Positions 54,420-63,868 of a DNA stretch of 64,000 nt are shown here, in pieces. Each line of letters starts with the position of its first letter. Positions within the stretch are counted from its first letter, which is position 1. This stretch comes from MSPOR6 sp964652195. Its GTDB lineage: Bacteria; Poribacteria; WGA-4E; WGA-3G. The stretch spans positions 169,930 to 233,929 of the forward strand of contig CAZZBB010000057.1 of NCBI GenBank assembly GCA_964652195.1. The letters run 5' to 3'. The position numbers and the translations under genes were made by a program. The notes under the pieces are model-generated. The model saw only the letters and a list, made by a program, of their open reading frames with translations. It was not told where the DNA came from and did no database searches.

Positions 54420-55070
54420 TTGTCAGACTTTTTCACACTTCCGTCAGTTATCACACTTGGTACCTATACACTAAAATTACTACTTGCGTATGTATTAGCT
54501 GGTTTTATAGTTATAATTTATCAATGGACTCATTTGAAAGGTCCAGATAAATCATTCACAGATACATTAATCATGTTATGTATGCTGATATCTGTGGTAA
54601 TGATTATCATAGACGATAGTATTGCTCGTGCATTTGCATTAGTAGGTGCATTATCTATTATACGTTTTAGGACTGCAATTCAAGATCCTCGAGATATTGG
54701 ATTTGTCTTCTATGCATTAGCAGCTGGGATGGCAGTTGGTGCAGATAATCCAGCAGTTGCGATTCTTGCGACTTTCGTAATTGGAGTGATCCTTTTATTT
54801 ATGTTTTATTGGAATAGACATTTTTCCAATGAGAACGAATTTACTCTTGAATTTTGTGTACCCCCTAATTTGAATATAGAGACATCCTATCGATCTATAT
54901 TCGATAAATATATTATGAATGATCGTTTAATAGATAAAAGGATAAAGAGATCACAGGTAGTGGAGCTTAATTTCCGTGTGAAAATGACAGATCCATCAGA
55001 ATGGATTAGGCTGTTCAATGAGCTTTCAGAAGTAGAGGAAATCACAGACGTGAAAATTGATAAAGTCTAA
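54420..55070 (+). CDS. DUF4956 membrane protein
   Basis: 216 residues. Three or four N-terminal helices (about 15-135), with the hallmark ARAFALVGALSIIRFRTAIQDPRDIGFVFYALAAGMAVG between them and a cytoplasmic C-terminal domain (about 145-216) that looks ferredoxin-like. DUF4956 proteins are frequent partners of CotH kinases and VTC-type polyphosphate domains. Here CotH follows 67 bp downstream. The start is TTG at 54420. Role in the CotH pathway is inferred. Confidence 0.88.
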   Translation: MSDFFTLPSVITLGTYTLKLLLAYVLAGFIVIIYQWTHLKGPDKSFTDTLIMLCMLISVVMIIIDDSIARAFALVGALSIIRFRTAIQDPRDIGFVFYALAAGMAVGADNPAVAILATFVIGVILLFMFYWNRHFSNENEFTLEFCVPPNLNIETSYRSIFDKYIMNDRLIDKRIKRSQVVELNFRVKMTDPSEWIRLFNELSEVEEITDVKIDKV

Positions 55071-55077
55071 AAAGAAC

Positions 55078-55101
55078 GAACATCACAATCTGAAGTGTGT
55101 C
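55078..55101 (+). promoter_or_regulatory. Candidate ECF-sigma promoter upstream of cotH-like gene
   Basis: GAAC (55078-55081), 17 bases, GTCA (55099-55102), in the context ACGAACA. The same element precedes the sigma gene at 57657. It is 37 bp before the CotH ATG. Confidence 0.6.
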
Positions 55102-55137
55102 ATAATCTGAAAAAGAAATTAGGAGAAATGAGAAGAC

Positions 55138-57624
55138 ATGCAAAAAATAAGAACTTTAGTTATTATATTTACATTAATTTGTTTTATAACTTATGTAAAT
55201 GCCCAAGATAGTAGTAGAACTGCTCCACTTACAGACGACGAGAAACGATTTGATTTTGACAAAAATGGCACGCTCAATCCAGAAGAAAGTGCTTTGATGC
55301 TACAAGTAATAAATATAGAGACGTTTTCAGGAGCAAAACTAAGTGATGAAGATATTAAAAGAATGGGTGGGGACCTTATTGCAGAAGCTGGTAATGATCC
55401 ACCACCAGGAATTGGAAGACCACAAAATGGTAGAAGAAGAGGAAGAGGTGGTCCCCGACCTGCTGTCAAGATAGTATCCCAGTTTGATACAAATAAAGAT
55501 GGAAAACTTACAGGAGAGGAACGAAAAGCAGCCCTTGAGTCTCGAGGAGACGCATATCAACCTGGTCAGGAAGCAGGAAATCCAAAAGGTGATATAGAAA
55601 GTGACATTAAAGAAAGTATTGCTTCAACCCCATCAAATTCACCATCATTTTATGACGCGCTAACTCTTCGTACACTATATCTAAGGTTTCATGATGAAGA
55701 TTGGTATTCTCAACTCAACGCATTTTATCGGACAGATGTAGAAGTTCCAGCTGAATTGGTAGTAGATGGAGAAGTTTATTCTGAAGTTGGTGTAAGAGCG
55801 CGAGGTACATCATCCTATTTTACTGTGAGGTCAGCTAAAAAATCTTTCAATATAGCTATTGACTATGGAGATGATGGTCAACGTTTATTTGGATATAAAA
55901 CACTGAATTTACTTAATGGACATGTAGATAGTTCTTTTATTCGAGAAGTACTCTACAACCGAATTGCTCGAGACTATATTCCGGCAATGAAAACCAATTT
56001 AGTAAAATTGGTAATAAACGGTGAAAATTGGGGGGTTTATATCAATCTTCAACAATATAACAAAGATTTCCTTGAGGAATGGTTTAATACCAGAGAGGGT
56101 ATCCGATGGAAAATAGGACCGGGTGGAGGTGCTTTGACATATAATGGTGATGATAATGCCAGTTATCAGAATACATACCAACTAAAAACGGGGAATGTTG
56201 AAAATCCATGGGAAAAGTTAATTGAACTCTGTGAAATGTTAGACGAAAAAACGCCTGATAGTAAATTACAAACAGATCTTTCCACAATTTTCAATATTGA
56301 CCGTGCGCTATGGCAACTTGCTGTCTCAAATGTATTTATGGATGATGATAGTTATATTCATAAAGGAGGAGATTTCAGTTTATATAAGGATATTAATAAT
56401 AGATTTCACTTAATATCGCACGATAATAATGAGACATTCAGATTTGGACGTGAGCCTCGTGGTGGTGGCGGTGGTGGTCCTGGAGGAGGAGGTCCTCGTG
56501 GATGGTCTTGGGGTGAATTAGCTGATGGTATGGCAACTCCACTGACTCATTCCGATAATCCTTTACGTCCAGTAATCAGTCGACTGCTTGGCGTACCTGC
56601 ATGGAAAGCAAGGTATATAGCGCATGTTAAAACTGTAATGAATGATTGGCTTGATTGGAATAAAATAGAACCCATAATTTCTGAATATCATACCCTTATA
56701 GACGCAGAAGTTCAGAGGGATGATAAGAAATTATATAGTTACGATGAGTTTGAGAATAGCATTGAAGGTGAACAAGGTGGTCGTACTCCAAGTTTTAAGC
56801 AATTCATAACCAGAAGACGAGAATATCTACTGAATCACCCGGAACTAACCAAACCTACGCCAAAGATAATCTCTGTTTCATCCCCAGAGAATCCTCTTGC
56901 TGGTGAAACTGTAGAAATTACAGTTAAAATAGATAAAATGGTTGCACCAGATAAAGTCTTATTGTATTATAGCATTGATAAGAATGGAGTATTCTCCAAA
57001 ACGACAATGCCCAAGATTGACGATGGTTTTACAGGAACAATTCCTGACTATCCTGCTGGTATTACAGTTTACTATTATGTGGAAGCAAACGCAGTTAAGA
57101 CCTATGGCACCACATCATTTTATCCTGTCAGAACGGAATTCAGTCCATCTCAGTATAGTGTTGTCCTACCAAAAGCAATTGGCGTATCAGTAGTGATTAA
57201 TGAATTGATGGCAGCCAACACCAAAAGTATTGTTGACCCACAAGGTGACTATGAGGATTGGATTGAGTTACACAATACATCTGATGAAACTGTTTCTCTG
57301 GCGGGGATGTATCTGACTGATAAAATGGATAATCTTACAAAATGGGAATTCCCGGATCTTTCCACAATTCCACCTCGGGGTTATATAATTGTGTGGTTAG
57401 ATGAAGATGGGAAAGCCGATGAAGGCTTCCATGCGAATTTCAAGCTATCTCGAAATGGTGAAACGGTATTATTGGTAGATACAGATGAACGTGGAAATAA
57501 AGTAATAGATTCAATTACATTTACTGAATTAGGTAGAGACAGTGCTATTGGACGAAATCCTAATGCTACAGGTATATTTCAGGAATTAGTGATGACCCCT
57601 GGTGAGCAAAATCGTGTAAAATAA
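55138..57624 (+). CDS. CotH-family kinase with EF-hands and lamin-tail domain, secreted
   Basis: 828 residues. A signal peptide (about 1-22) is followed by two calcium-binding EF-hand loops (DFDKNGTLNPEE near 39, DTNKDGKLTGEE near 121). The CotH kinase domain (about 170-560) has VGVRARGTSSY, KKSFNIAIDYG, the ATP/metal-binding ISHDNNETF and a Gly-rich insert REPRGGGGGGPGGGG. A beta-domain (about 590-680) and a C-terminal lamin tail domain (INELMAANTKSIVDPQ and onward) complete it. CotH proteins phosphorylate Ser on secreted proteins. It is preceded by DUF4956 and an ECF-like promoter. Confidence 0.93.
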   Translation: MQKIRTLVIIFTLICFITYVNAQDSSRTAPLTDDEKRFDFDKNGTLNPEESALMLQVINIETFSGAKLSDEDIKRMGGDLIAEAGNDPPPGIGRPQNGRRRGRGGPRPAVKIVSQFDTNKDGKLTGEERKAALESRGDAYQPGQEAGNPKGDIESDIKESIASTPSNSPSFYDALTLRTLYLRFHDEDWYSQLNAFYRTDVEVPAELVVDGEVYSEVGVRARGTSSYFTVRSAKKSFNIAIDYGDDGQRLFGYKTLNLLNGHVDSSFIREVLYNRIARDYIPAMKTNLVKLVINGENWGVYINLQQYNKDFLEEWFNTREGIRWKIGPGGGALTYNGDDNASYQNTYQLKTGNVENPWEKLIELCEMLDEKTPDSKLQTDLSTIFNIDRALWQLAVSNVFMDDDSYIHKGGDFSLYKDINNRFHLISHDNNETFRFGREPRGGGGGGPGGGGPRGWSWGELADGMATPLTHSDNPLRPVISRLLGVPAWKARYIAHVKTVMNDWLDWNKIEPIISEYHTLIDAEVQRDDKKLYSYDEFENSIEGEQGGRTPSFKQFITRRREYLLNHPELTKPTPKIISVSSPENPLAGETVEITVKIDKMVAPDKVLLYYSIDKNGVFSKTTMPKIDDGFTGTIPDYPAGITVYYYVEANAVKTYGTTSFYPVRTEFSPSQYSVVLPKAIGVSVVINELMAANTKSIVDPQGDYEDWIELHNTSDETVSLAGMYLTDKMDNLTKWEFPDLSTIPPRGYIIVWLDEDGKADEGFHANFKLSRNGETVLLVDTDERGNKVIDSITFTELGRDSAIGRNPNATGIFQELVMTPGEQNRVK

Positions 57625-57656
57625 GTATTAATTATAATAATTTCTCCAAAAGAAAC

Positions 57657-57680
57657 GAACAATTCGAATTGTGTAATGTC
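57657..57680 (+). promoter_or_regulatory. Candidate ECF-sigma promoter upstream of its own sigma gene
   Basis: GAAC (57657-57660), 17 bases, GTCA (57678-57681), context ACGAACA as at 55078. It lies 70 bp before the sigma factor ATG, which suggests autoregulation. Confidence 0.6.
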
Positions 57681-57749
57681 ACAGTTTATAAAAGCATAAG
57701 AGTCTGAATGAGATAACAAAGTGATACACAAGAATTCTGGAGGAGAAGC

Positions 57750-58370
57750 ATGTCCGTTACAACACTTACTGCTGATATGGATACTTATTCGGATATAACC
57801 CAAGTGGAAGAATTCGATAGCCAACAGGAACGTAAACTTATTTTACGATGCCAAGATAGGGATACCGTAGCAATGGGAACATTAGTTGTCCAATACCAAC
57901 ATTGGGTGTACAATATTGCTTTCGGTTTACTGGGACATCATGAAGATGCTGAGGATATTGCACAAGATGTATTCCTTTCAGTTTGGCAAAATATAAACAA
58001 GTTTCAATTTCGATCTCAGTTTTCTACTTGGTTATATCAGATTGTAAAAAATAAGTGTCTTAACCTTATAGATCAGCGTAAACGGCGTAAAACCGAACCT
58101 ATGGAAATTGATGACACTCAACCTTGGGTACCACTTGATAAAGTAACCCCTGAACAGGAAGTACTTCTGAGTGAGCAAAGTCAGATAGTCCATAAAGCTC
58201 TTGACAGATTAAAAGAGAGTTATCGTACAATCCTAATCCTAAGAGAATTACGAGAACTTTCTTATGAAGAAATCGCTGAAATCCTTAATTGTACACTTGG
58301 TCGAGTTAAATCACGTTTACATGAAGCACGGAAAGCATTAAGAGTTGAACTTGAACGAATTGATTGGTAA
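57750..58370 (+). CDS. ECF-family RNA polymerase sigma factor
   Basis: 206 residues. Region 2 includes YQHWVYNIAFGLLGHHEDAEDIAQDVFLSVW and FSTWLYQIVKNKCLNLIDQ; region 4 has a helix-turn-helix in YRTILILRELRELSYEEIAEILNCTLGRVKSRLHEARKAL. The N-terminal 25 residues are extra and acidic. AGGAG precedes the ATG. It is followed by its zinc-type anti-sigma gene and an RseB-like gene, and is probably activated by envelope signals. Confidence 0.95.
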   Translation: MSVTTLTADMDTYSDITQVEEFDSQQERKLILRCQDRDTVAMGTLVVQYQHWVYNIAFGLLGHHEDAEDIAQDVFLSVWQNINKFQFRSQFSTWLYQIVKNKCLNLIDQRKRRKTEPMEIDDTQPWVPLDKVTPEQEVLLSEQSQIVHKALDRLKESYRTILILRELRELSYEEIAEILNCTLGRVKSRLHEARKALRVELERIDW

Positions 58371-58411
58371 TATAAGTATTAACTTATTTTTGATCTATTA
58401 TCATTAGAAAA

Positions 58412-58924
58412 ATGAAACATCATAAAATCCAAAATCAATTATCTGCATATCTTGATAATGAATTAAAGCCTGAAGCACGTAGAATGGTTGAAATGCATCT
58501 AATAGACTGTCAGGATTGTAAAGATATGTTGGAAGATTTTCAACATAACCGGCAGCAAATTTCTGACCTTATACACCCAGCACCATCCATGAAGAATGCC
58601 GTCTTAGCGATGATTCAAGAGGTAGAAACCACCCCACGGAAAGGTTTACTTTCGAACATAAGACGATGGGTTTTTCAGCCGTTTACTGTTGGTGCAACTG
58701 CATTTTCAACTATCTGTCTAATTATTGCTTTATTCTATATGAATCCTTCACCTAATCCACAATATGACGAACTCCTTGAATACTATTTTGGATTTCAAAC
58801 AGAAGAGATATCCAACAATCCTTTGAAATCCAATGTAGTTGTTCCTCTTAGTAATGAAACAATAGATACTGAGGAAATTATAGAGGATTCTGATGCATTA
58901 TTCGATTACTTCATGAGTGAGTAA
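58412..58924 (+). CDS. Zinc-type anti-sigma factor (ZAS), membrane-anchored
   Basis: 170 residues. The N-terminal domain carries LSAYLDNEL and the zinc motif HLIDCQDC (H-x3-C-x2-C). A single membrane helix (about 93-112) is followed by a periplasmic tail of about 58 residues rich in acidic and Asn residues. It binds and silences the neighbouring ECF sigma until a signal triggers its release. It is located 41 bp after the sigma gene in the same operon. Confidence 0.92.
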   Translation: MKHHKIQNQLSAYLDNELKPEARRMVEMHLIDCQDCKDMLEDFQHNRQQISDLIHPAPSMKNAVLAMIQEVETTPRKGLLSNIRRWVFQPFTVGATAFSTICLIIALFYMNPSPNPQYDELLEYYFGFQTEEISNNPLKSNVVVPLSNETIDTEEIIEDSDALFDYFMSE

Positions 58925-58958
58925 TATTAGGATGAATTGATTTATCTTCGGTGTATCT

Positions 58959-59969
58959 ATGCCAGGACAAATTAAAACTCTTCTGTTTATTTTATCAATA
59001 GTAACATTTCTTTCTTTATGCCAAACTGTATCTGCAGATATTGATATCCTAAAGGAAATCGTAGAAGCTGAACATGAACTTAGTTATGTAGGTGTAAGAC
59101 TAAGAACATTTGGATCACGAACGGTTGAAGAAATGGTTATTCATGAAAGCAAAAAGGATACTTACCGTAAGATCATATCTATTCTTGGTGAAGAAAAGTC
59201 AATTGATGAAGGCAATCGTGATAGAAGAGACAGAGACAGAAGACGAGGTCGTGATAGAGAGGACAGAGAAGAGAGATGGGAACGTCAACGGAGTCAATTC
59301 TCTATATCTGAAATCAGATTAATTGCTGAGAACTATGAGTTGGAACATAAGCGATGGGGTGAAAAAATAGCGGGATATAAGACAGATATACTAATTATTA
59401 AACCCAAATTTGAAGGTAGACCTACAAAATATATTTACTTTGCCCATGAAAACCGTTTAATCCTGAAAGTACAGGATTTAGATGCAGCAAGTGTGTTACG
59501 CGGTATGTTTGTTTATACACGTATTAGTTTTAATCCTGATACTGTATCAAAGAAATGGGATGAATTTTCTGAAGAAATTAGGGTTAGACCGAGAACTTAT
59601 GGTATCATTTCTATTAATGATGCGAATAAGATTCTTAAGAAAAAACTAATCCAACCAACATATTTACCATCAGGTTTTCAACTCCAACGGGTCTATAAAC
59701 ATAGCTATAGAGGAAGACATCCAGTACGCTTGAAGTATACAGACGGGTTGTTGGACTTTAATATATTTGAAACTCTTGAAAAAGAAGGATCTACAGATCG
59801 TGACCATAGGGGTTGGACTAAGGTTGCAGTAGGTGACACTACAGTATTTAAACATTCCAGAGGTTCAACTAACGCATTCAGTTGGTCAAATAAAGATATT
59901 AGATTCTTCTTAGCAGGTCCAATACCATCAACTGAAATGGAAAAGATAGTTGAGTCTATACTCCAGTAA
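58959..59969 (+). CDS. MucB/RseB-like periplasmic regulator
   Basis: 336 residues. Signal peptide (about 1-26). An N-terminal LolA/RseB-like domain (LSYVGVRLRTFGSRTVEEMVIHE) is split near residues 80-110 by a highly charged Arg/Asp repeat (NRDRRDRDRRRGRDRED). A C-terminal domain (about 210-336) has LPSGFQLQRVYKH and FAWSN-like endings. RseB proteins sense envelope stress and protect the anti-sigma from proteolysis. It follows the sigma and anti-sigma genes, which supports this role. Confidence 0.85.
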   Translation: MPGQIKTLLFILSIVTFLSLCQTVSADIDILKEIVEAEHELSYVGVRLRTFGSRTVEEMVIHESKKDTYRKIISILGEEKSIDEGNRDRRDRDRRRGRDREDREERWERQRSQFSISEIRLIAENYELEHKRWGEKIAGYKTDILIIKPKFEGRPTKYIYFAHENRLILKVQDLDAASVLRGMFVYTRISFNPDTVSKKWDEFSEEIRVRPRTYGIISINDANKILKKKLIQPTYLPSGFQLQRVYKHSYRGRHPVRLKYTDGLLDFNIFETLEKEGSTDRDHRGWTKVAVGDTTVFKHSRGSTNAFSWSNKDIRFFLAGPIPSTEMEKIVESILQ

Positions 59970-60037
59970 TTTGCACGAAATAATTAACTTCATTAAATTT
60001 CCTACTTAGTTGTTGGCAGGTTCACCATATAAATTAG

Positions 60038-60069
60038 TCGTCTCCAATTTCAAATAGGAGACGATTTTT
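60038..60069 (+). terminator. Intrinsic terminator after the ECF operon
   Basis: TCGTCTCC (60038-60045), loop of 11, GGAGACGA (60057-60064), then TTTTT. It ends the sigma/anti-sigma/RseB transcript. Confidence 0.9.
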
Positions 60070-60104
60070 CAATTGTTCTCATAGAGTTTAAATTAAGGAA
60101 TATT

Positions 60105-60683
60105 ATGACAAGTGATGAGAAGTCTTTAAAGAATGAAATTAATCGTTTAGAGAAGGATCTTTTTGAAAAACAGAAGAAATTAATCAAGTTAAAAAGTCAA
60201 CTTAAACATCAATCAGTTCAGGACTATATTTTTAAGAGTATTGGTGGTAAGGAAGTTAGACTATCTGAAATGTTTGAGAGTAAAACAGATCTGATTGTTG
60301 TTCACAATATGGGTATAAGTTGTTCATATTGTACAATGTGGGCAGATGGATTCAATGGTTTGCTACCACACTTGGAAAACCGTGCTGGATTTGTAGTAGT
60401 GTCACCTGACACCCCTGATACACAGAATGAATTTGCCGTGAAAAGAGGCTGGCAATTTAAAATATATTCAAGTGACGGATCTACCTTTACTGAGGATTTA
60501 GGTTTCAGAGGTGTGGCAGGTTGGTTGCCAGGAGTATCAACCTTTCATAGAAATACTGATGGTAGAATTTTCAATATACATAATGCGTATTTTGGTCCAG
60601 GTGACCTATTTTGTTCAACATGGCATCTATTTGATTTACTTGCGAATGGAACTGATGGGTGGGAACCTATGTTGAAATATTAA
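60105..60683 (+). CDS. DUF899/thioredoxin-fold protein
   Basis: 192 residues. A helical, Lys-rich N-terminal region (about 1-45) is followed by a thioredoxin-like domain. ISCSYCTMWADGFNG carries a C-x2-C site, and GVAGWLPGVSTFHRNTDGRIFN is characteristic of DUF899 proteins. Related proteins have peroxiredoxin-like folds; catalytic function is unproven. AGGAA precedes the ATG. It is 15 bp before the dienelactone-hydrolase-like gene. Confidence 0.85.
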   Translation: MTSDEKSLKNEINRLEKDLFEKQKKLIKLKSQLKHQSVQDYIFKSIGGKEVRLSEMFESKTDLIVVHNMGISCSYCTMWADGFNGLLPHLENRAGFVVVSPDTPDTQNEFAVKRGWQFKIYSSDGSTFTEDLGFRGVAGWLPGVSTFHRNTDGRIFNIHNAYFGPGDLFCSTWHLFDLLANGTDGWEPMLKY

Positions 60684-60697
60684 TCTAAGGAGGAATT

Positions 60698-61507
60698 ATG
60701 AAGTATAGTTATATTTTCATGCTAACAGTTCTAATGACTACCCAGTTTGTAATTGGAAATCTGTATGCGGATAGTATCAAAGATGAGTTGGAACAGTCCC
60801 CTCGACATGGTGAATGGGTAAAAATTAAGAGTACAGATAATCATGAAGTAAATTCATTTATTGTATACCCTGAAGTGAAAGAGCCAGCAACTGCTATTAT
60901 TGTTATACATGAGATCTTTGGCTTAACCGATTGGATAAGGCTTGTAGCTGATAAACTTGCAGCAGAAGGATTTGTCGCAATATGTCCCGATCTGCTTTCA
61001 GGAATGGGTCCAGATGGTGGTGGAACAGAAAGTTTTGATTCTGGTGATGATGTACGCCGTGCTATTCGTGGATTATCTGCAGAACGCGTTAAAACTGACT
61101 TGGATGCGGTGTTTAAATATGTACATGATCTTCCATCAACAAATGATAAGGTAGGCGTTTCAGGTTTCTGTTGGGGTGGTAGTAAATCTTTCCAATATGC
61201 TGTTGCATCTGATGAGATTGCAGCAGCATTTGTATTTTACGGTTCTGCACCGTCAGTAGAAGATGTAGCAAAGATTTCTGTTCCTGTTTACGGATTTTAT
61301 GGAGAGAATGACAATCGGATTAACGCTACAATTGATTCTACAAAAGATGCAGCAGATGCAGCAAGCGTAAAGTATGAACCAGTTATCTACAAAGATGTTG
61401 GACATGCATTCTTAAGACGTGGTATGGTTGAGAATGCCAATGAAGCACAGAAAAAAGCAACAAAAGATGCATGGACACGATGGGTTAAACTATTGAAGGA
61501 ATTATAA
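60698..61507 (+). CDS. Secreted dienelactone hydrolase-family alpha/beta hydrolase
   Basis: 269 residues. A signal peptide (about 1-25) precedes an alpha/beta hydrolase. The family text VIHEIFGLTDWIRLVADKLA is present; the nucleophile Cys lies in VGVSGFCWGGSKS (G-x-C-x-G). The acid is in YGENDNRI and the His in DVGHAF. AAGGAGG ahead fixes the start. Such hydrolases cleave dienelactones or other esters; here it would act outside the cytoplasm. Confidence 0.93.
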   Translation: MKYSYIFMLTVLMTTQFVIGNLYADSIKDELEQSPRHGEWVKIKSTDNHEVNSFIVYPEVKEPATAIIVIHEIFGLTDWIRLVADKLAAEGFVAICPDLLSGMGPDGGGTESFDSGDDVRRAIRGLSAERVKTDLDAVFKYVHDLPSTNDKVGVSGFCWGGSKSFQYAVASDEIAAAFVFYGSAPSVEDVAKISVPVYGFYGENDNRINATIDSTKDAADAASVKYEPVIYKDVGHAFLRRGMVENANEAQKKATKDAWTRWVKLLKEL

Positions 61508-61550
61508 TCATAGTGGCAAGACTCCACTCAAAATAAAATCAGGAATACAC

Positions 61551-62315
61551 ATGTCAAATAGACTTGGTGGAAAAAACGCCATAATTACAGGTGCAGCCCG
61601 TGGAATCGGAGCTAAAAGTGCAGAATTATTTGCCAGTGAAGGAGCAAATGTTGCTATATGGGATGTGAATAGCGATCGAGGTGAAACGGTCGTCAATGAC
61701 ATTGTTAAAATCGGAGGTCATGCTATTTTCTGTAAATGTGATGTGACAGATTCTGCTCAGATTGAGAATGCTTCTCGTCAGGTTGAGTCAAAATTTGGCA
61801 ATCCAAATGTTTTGTTTAATAATGCCGGAATTGCTGTAGTAGGTGAATTAGAGGAAATTACAGAAGCAGATTGGGATCGACAATACAATGTTAATGTGAA
61901 GAGTATTTATCTTGTTTCACGAACAATTATCCCATTGATGAGAGATGCTGGTGGTGGATCGATTATAAATATGGCGAGTGAATCGGCGTTTGTCGGTTTT
62001 CCAATGCATCCTGCCTATACATCCTCTAAAGCTGCTGTTGTACACCTAACCCGTAGCATGGCTGTTCGGTATGCTGAGGACAATATCCGAGTAAATAGTT
62101 TATGCCCAGGAACTATAAATACGGAACTGTATAAGGAGTTCTTAGAACAACAGGACGATCCAGAAGGAATTAACAAGGAAATCACAGATTTACATCCTTT
62201 AGGAATTGGTGAACCGGAAGATATTGCTTGGGCTGCAGTCTATTTAGCCTCAGATGAATCAAGATATATGACAGGAGCCCCCATGCTTGTTGAAGGTGGA
62301 ATTCTTTCTCTGTAA
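61551..62315 (+). CDS. Short-chain dehydrogenase/reductase
   Basis: 254 residues, classical SDR. TGAARGIGAKS near residue 12, NNAG near 90, catalytic Ser in NMASESAF, YTSSK near 156, and MTGAPMLVEGG at the C-terminus. The substrate pocket is not diagnostic. It begins 43 bp after the hydrolase gene, with no strong promoter between, and ends at a strong terminator. Confidence 0.94.
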   Translation: MSNRLGGKNAIITGAARGIGAKSAELFASEGANVAIWDVNSDRGETVVNDIVKIGGHAIFCKCDVTDSAQIENASRQVESKFGNPNVLFNNAGIAVVGELEEITEADWDRQYNVNVKSIYLVSRTIIPLMRDAGGGSIINMASESAFVGFPMHPAYTSSKAAVVHLTRSMAVRYAEDNIRVNSLCPGTINTELYKEFLEQQDDPEGINKEITDLHPLGIGEPEDIAWAAVYLASDESRYMTGAPMLVEGGILSL

Positions 62316-62336
62316 TTACAACCTCATTACACCCAC

Positions 62337-62370
62337 AAAAAGCGGACTGGTCTTCACCTGTCCGCTTTTT
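62337..62370. terminator. Intrinsic terminator after the SDR gene
   Basis: AAAAAGCGGAC (62337-62347), 12-nt loop, GTCCGCTTTTT (62360-62370): perfect 11-bp stem with T-tract; bidirectional by sequence. Confidence 0.95.
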
Positions 62371-62445
62371 TATAGTATGATAATTGTTGTGTCAGTGGTT
62401 TAGTCTTGGAAACCTATTCAGATGATTCAAATTATAAAAGTATTA

Positions 62446-63381
62446 CTATAATGCATGGTCAGCAGGTTTGAGTCCCTTCTGATATGTTCCAAAACCGAAG
62501 AAAGTTGGAGAATAATCTCCCACATAATCGACTACACTCTCATCTGGAATTGCATCTTCAATCCCCATACACCAATAACATCCATTCACAAGAAGTCTGC
62601 GGAGTCCTTCACTCTCTAAATCTACTGATGCACCCATTGTTGTATTAAATACTCGACAAGTATTCCCTGTATCCCCGGTATAGGTTTTTATCCATGCCAT
62701 AGGCATTGTAATAGTATCTGCTTTCGGTTCATCTGTTGGTTCCATACCTACTAACACTTGTCCGTGAACCAATACCTGTGAATCACCAGTCAGCTCTTTT
62801 ATACCGTATACATCTGACGGCCCCCATACATCGGTAACCCCTTTTAGAATAGGATGGTCTTTATTTGATTCATCTATTACACCGCGTGCACTTTCATGAC
62901 CGTGGTGTCCGTGATGGTTTATCCAAGTTTCGCCAAGAACTTGTTTACCGTATCCACCGCCAAAATCTTGACTGTTGAAACTATACTTTGCATAAGGACT
63001 ATCTTGGTTACGGGTATAGTTGAATGCGTGTGTTGCGGTCCGTAGACCCATTACAGGTTTTCCTGCATTCGTATAGTCAATAATATATTTCATCTGTTCA
63101 TCGGGTAGCTCACGGAAACGGGTAAACAATATCATCATATCCGCGGATTCCAAATGATGAAGTCCTGGAATATTCGTCTGGTCTTCAGGATCGATTTCAC
63201 CTGTATCTGGGTTAATTGCGAACAATACAGTGCATTTGAAACCGTGGTGTGTTGCCAACACTTTTCCTAACATCGGTAGTGCTTCTTCTGATCGGTATTC
63301 TTCATCACCACTTACCAGTACAATGTGTTTACCTTTTCCAGGTCCATCGTTTCCTTCATAAACAACCCATTCATTACTCAT
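62446..63381 (-). CDS. ThuA-like (trehalose utilisation-type) protein
   Basis: 311 residues. ThuA fold (glutamine-amidotransferase-like): IVLVSGDEEYRSEEALPMLGKVLA at the N-terminus, ADMMILFTRFRELPDEQM and GKPVMGLRTATHAFNY in the centre, and a His-rich INHHGHHGHES segment that could bind metal. AWIKTYTGDTGNTCRVF follows. Proteins of this class act on sugars or are of unknown function; they are common beside Gfo/Idh proteins in this type of genome. There is no signal peptide. Convergent to the SDR gene across the terminator. Confidence 0.88.
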   Translation of the reverse strand: MSNEWVVYEGNDGPGKGKHIVLVSGDEEYRSEEALPMLGKVLATHHGFKCTVLFAINPDTGEIDPEDQTNIPGLHHLESADMMILFTRFRELPDEQMKYIIDYTNAGKPVMGLRTATHAFNYTRNQDSPYAKYSFNSQDFGGGYGKQVLGETWINHHGHHGHESARGVIDESNKDHPILKGVTDVWGPSDVYGIKELTGDSQVLVHGQVLVGMEPTDEPKADTITMPMAWIKTYTGDTGNTCRVFNTTMGASVDLESEGLRRLLVNGCYWCMGIEDAIPDESVVDYVGDYSPTFFGFGTYQKGLKPADHAL

Positions 63382-63619
63382 TTTGATATAATCTCCACAT
63401 AATTAGATTTTTCATCAGTATATCATATTACCGTAAATGGGTCACGTTGAATTGGCATTGATTGACATACTCAACTTAACATGGTAAGATTTAAAATACA
63501 CAATACCTTATTTAAAATTGATGACTTAGAACCCATCATCTTAGAAACCAAACTCAGATTAGAATTTAATTTGCCAACTAAAGTATAGAACATTCAGCAT
63601 CTACATAAAAGGATTAGTC
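63382..63619. other. Intergenic, nothing recognised
   Basis: AT-rich spacer between the ThuA-like start and the truncated gene at 63620; no promoter of clear consensus and no repeat seen. Confidence 0.4.
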
Positions 63620-63868
63620 ATGGAACAACGATTGGAAAAATGGAATAATTGGATTGTTCAGATATGTGATGATGTTGTCAAACTCATGAGATATAGGTAT
63701 ATTTTTAAAGAAATAATGGATATTGGAAATAAGAATCCATATCTAAGAAATCATAAGCAAAACCCATTTGTTGAATATATACAGAATACATACGTTGCCT
63801 TTATATCGAATTTACTTCGAAGACAACTGAAGAGAGAACAGCATAATTCCTTCACTCAACTATTATAA
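63620..63868 (+). pseudogene. Truncated small-protein gene disrupted by an IS
   Basis: 82 codons: MEQRLEKWNNWIVQICDD, then LMRYRYIFKEIMDIGNKNP, and ending RRQLKREQHNSFTQLL with TAA at 63866-63868. The helical LYRYIF-EI and RRQ-D--S--LL pattern resembles larger HEPN/AbiU2-like hypothetical proteins (usually about 180-250 residues). The stop falls at the point where an IS end seems to begin, so the 3' part has probably been lost. Family assignment is tentative. Confidence 0.5.
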
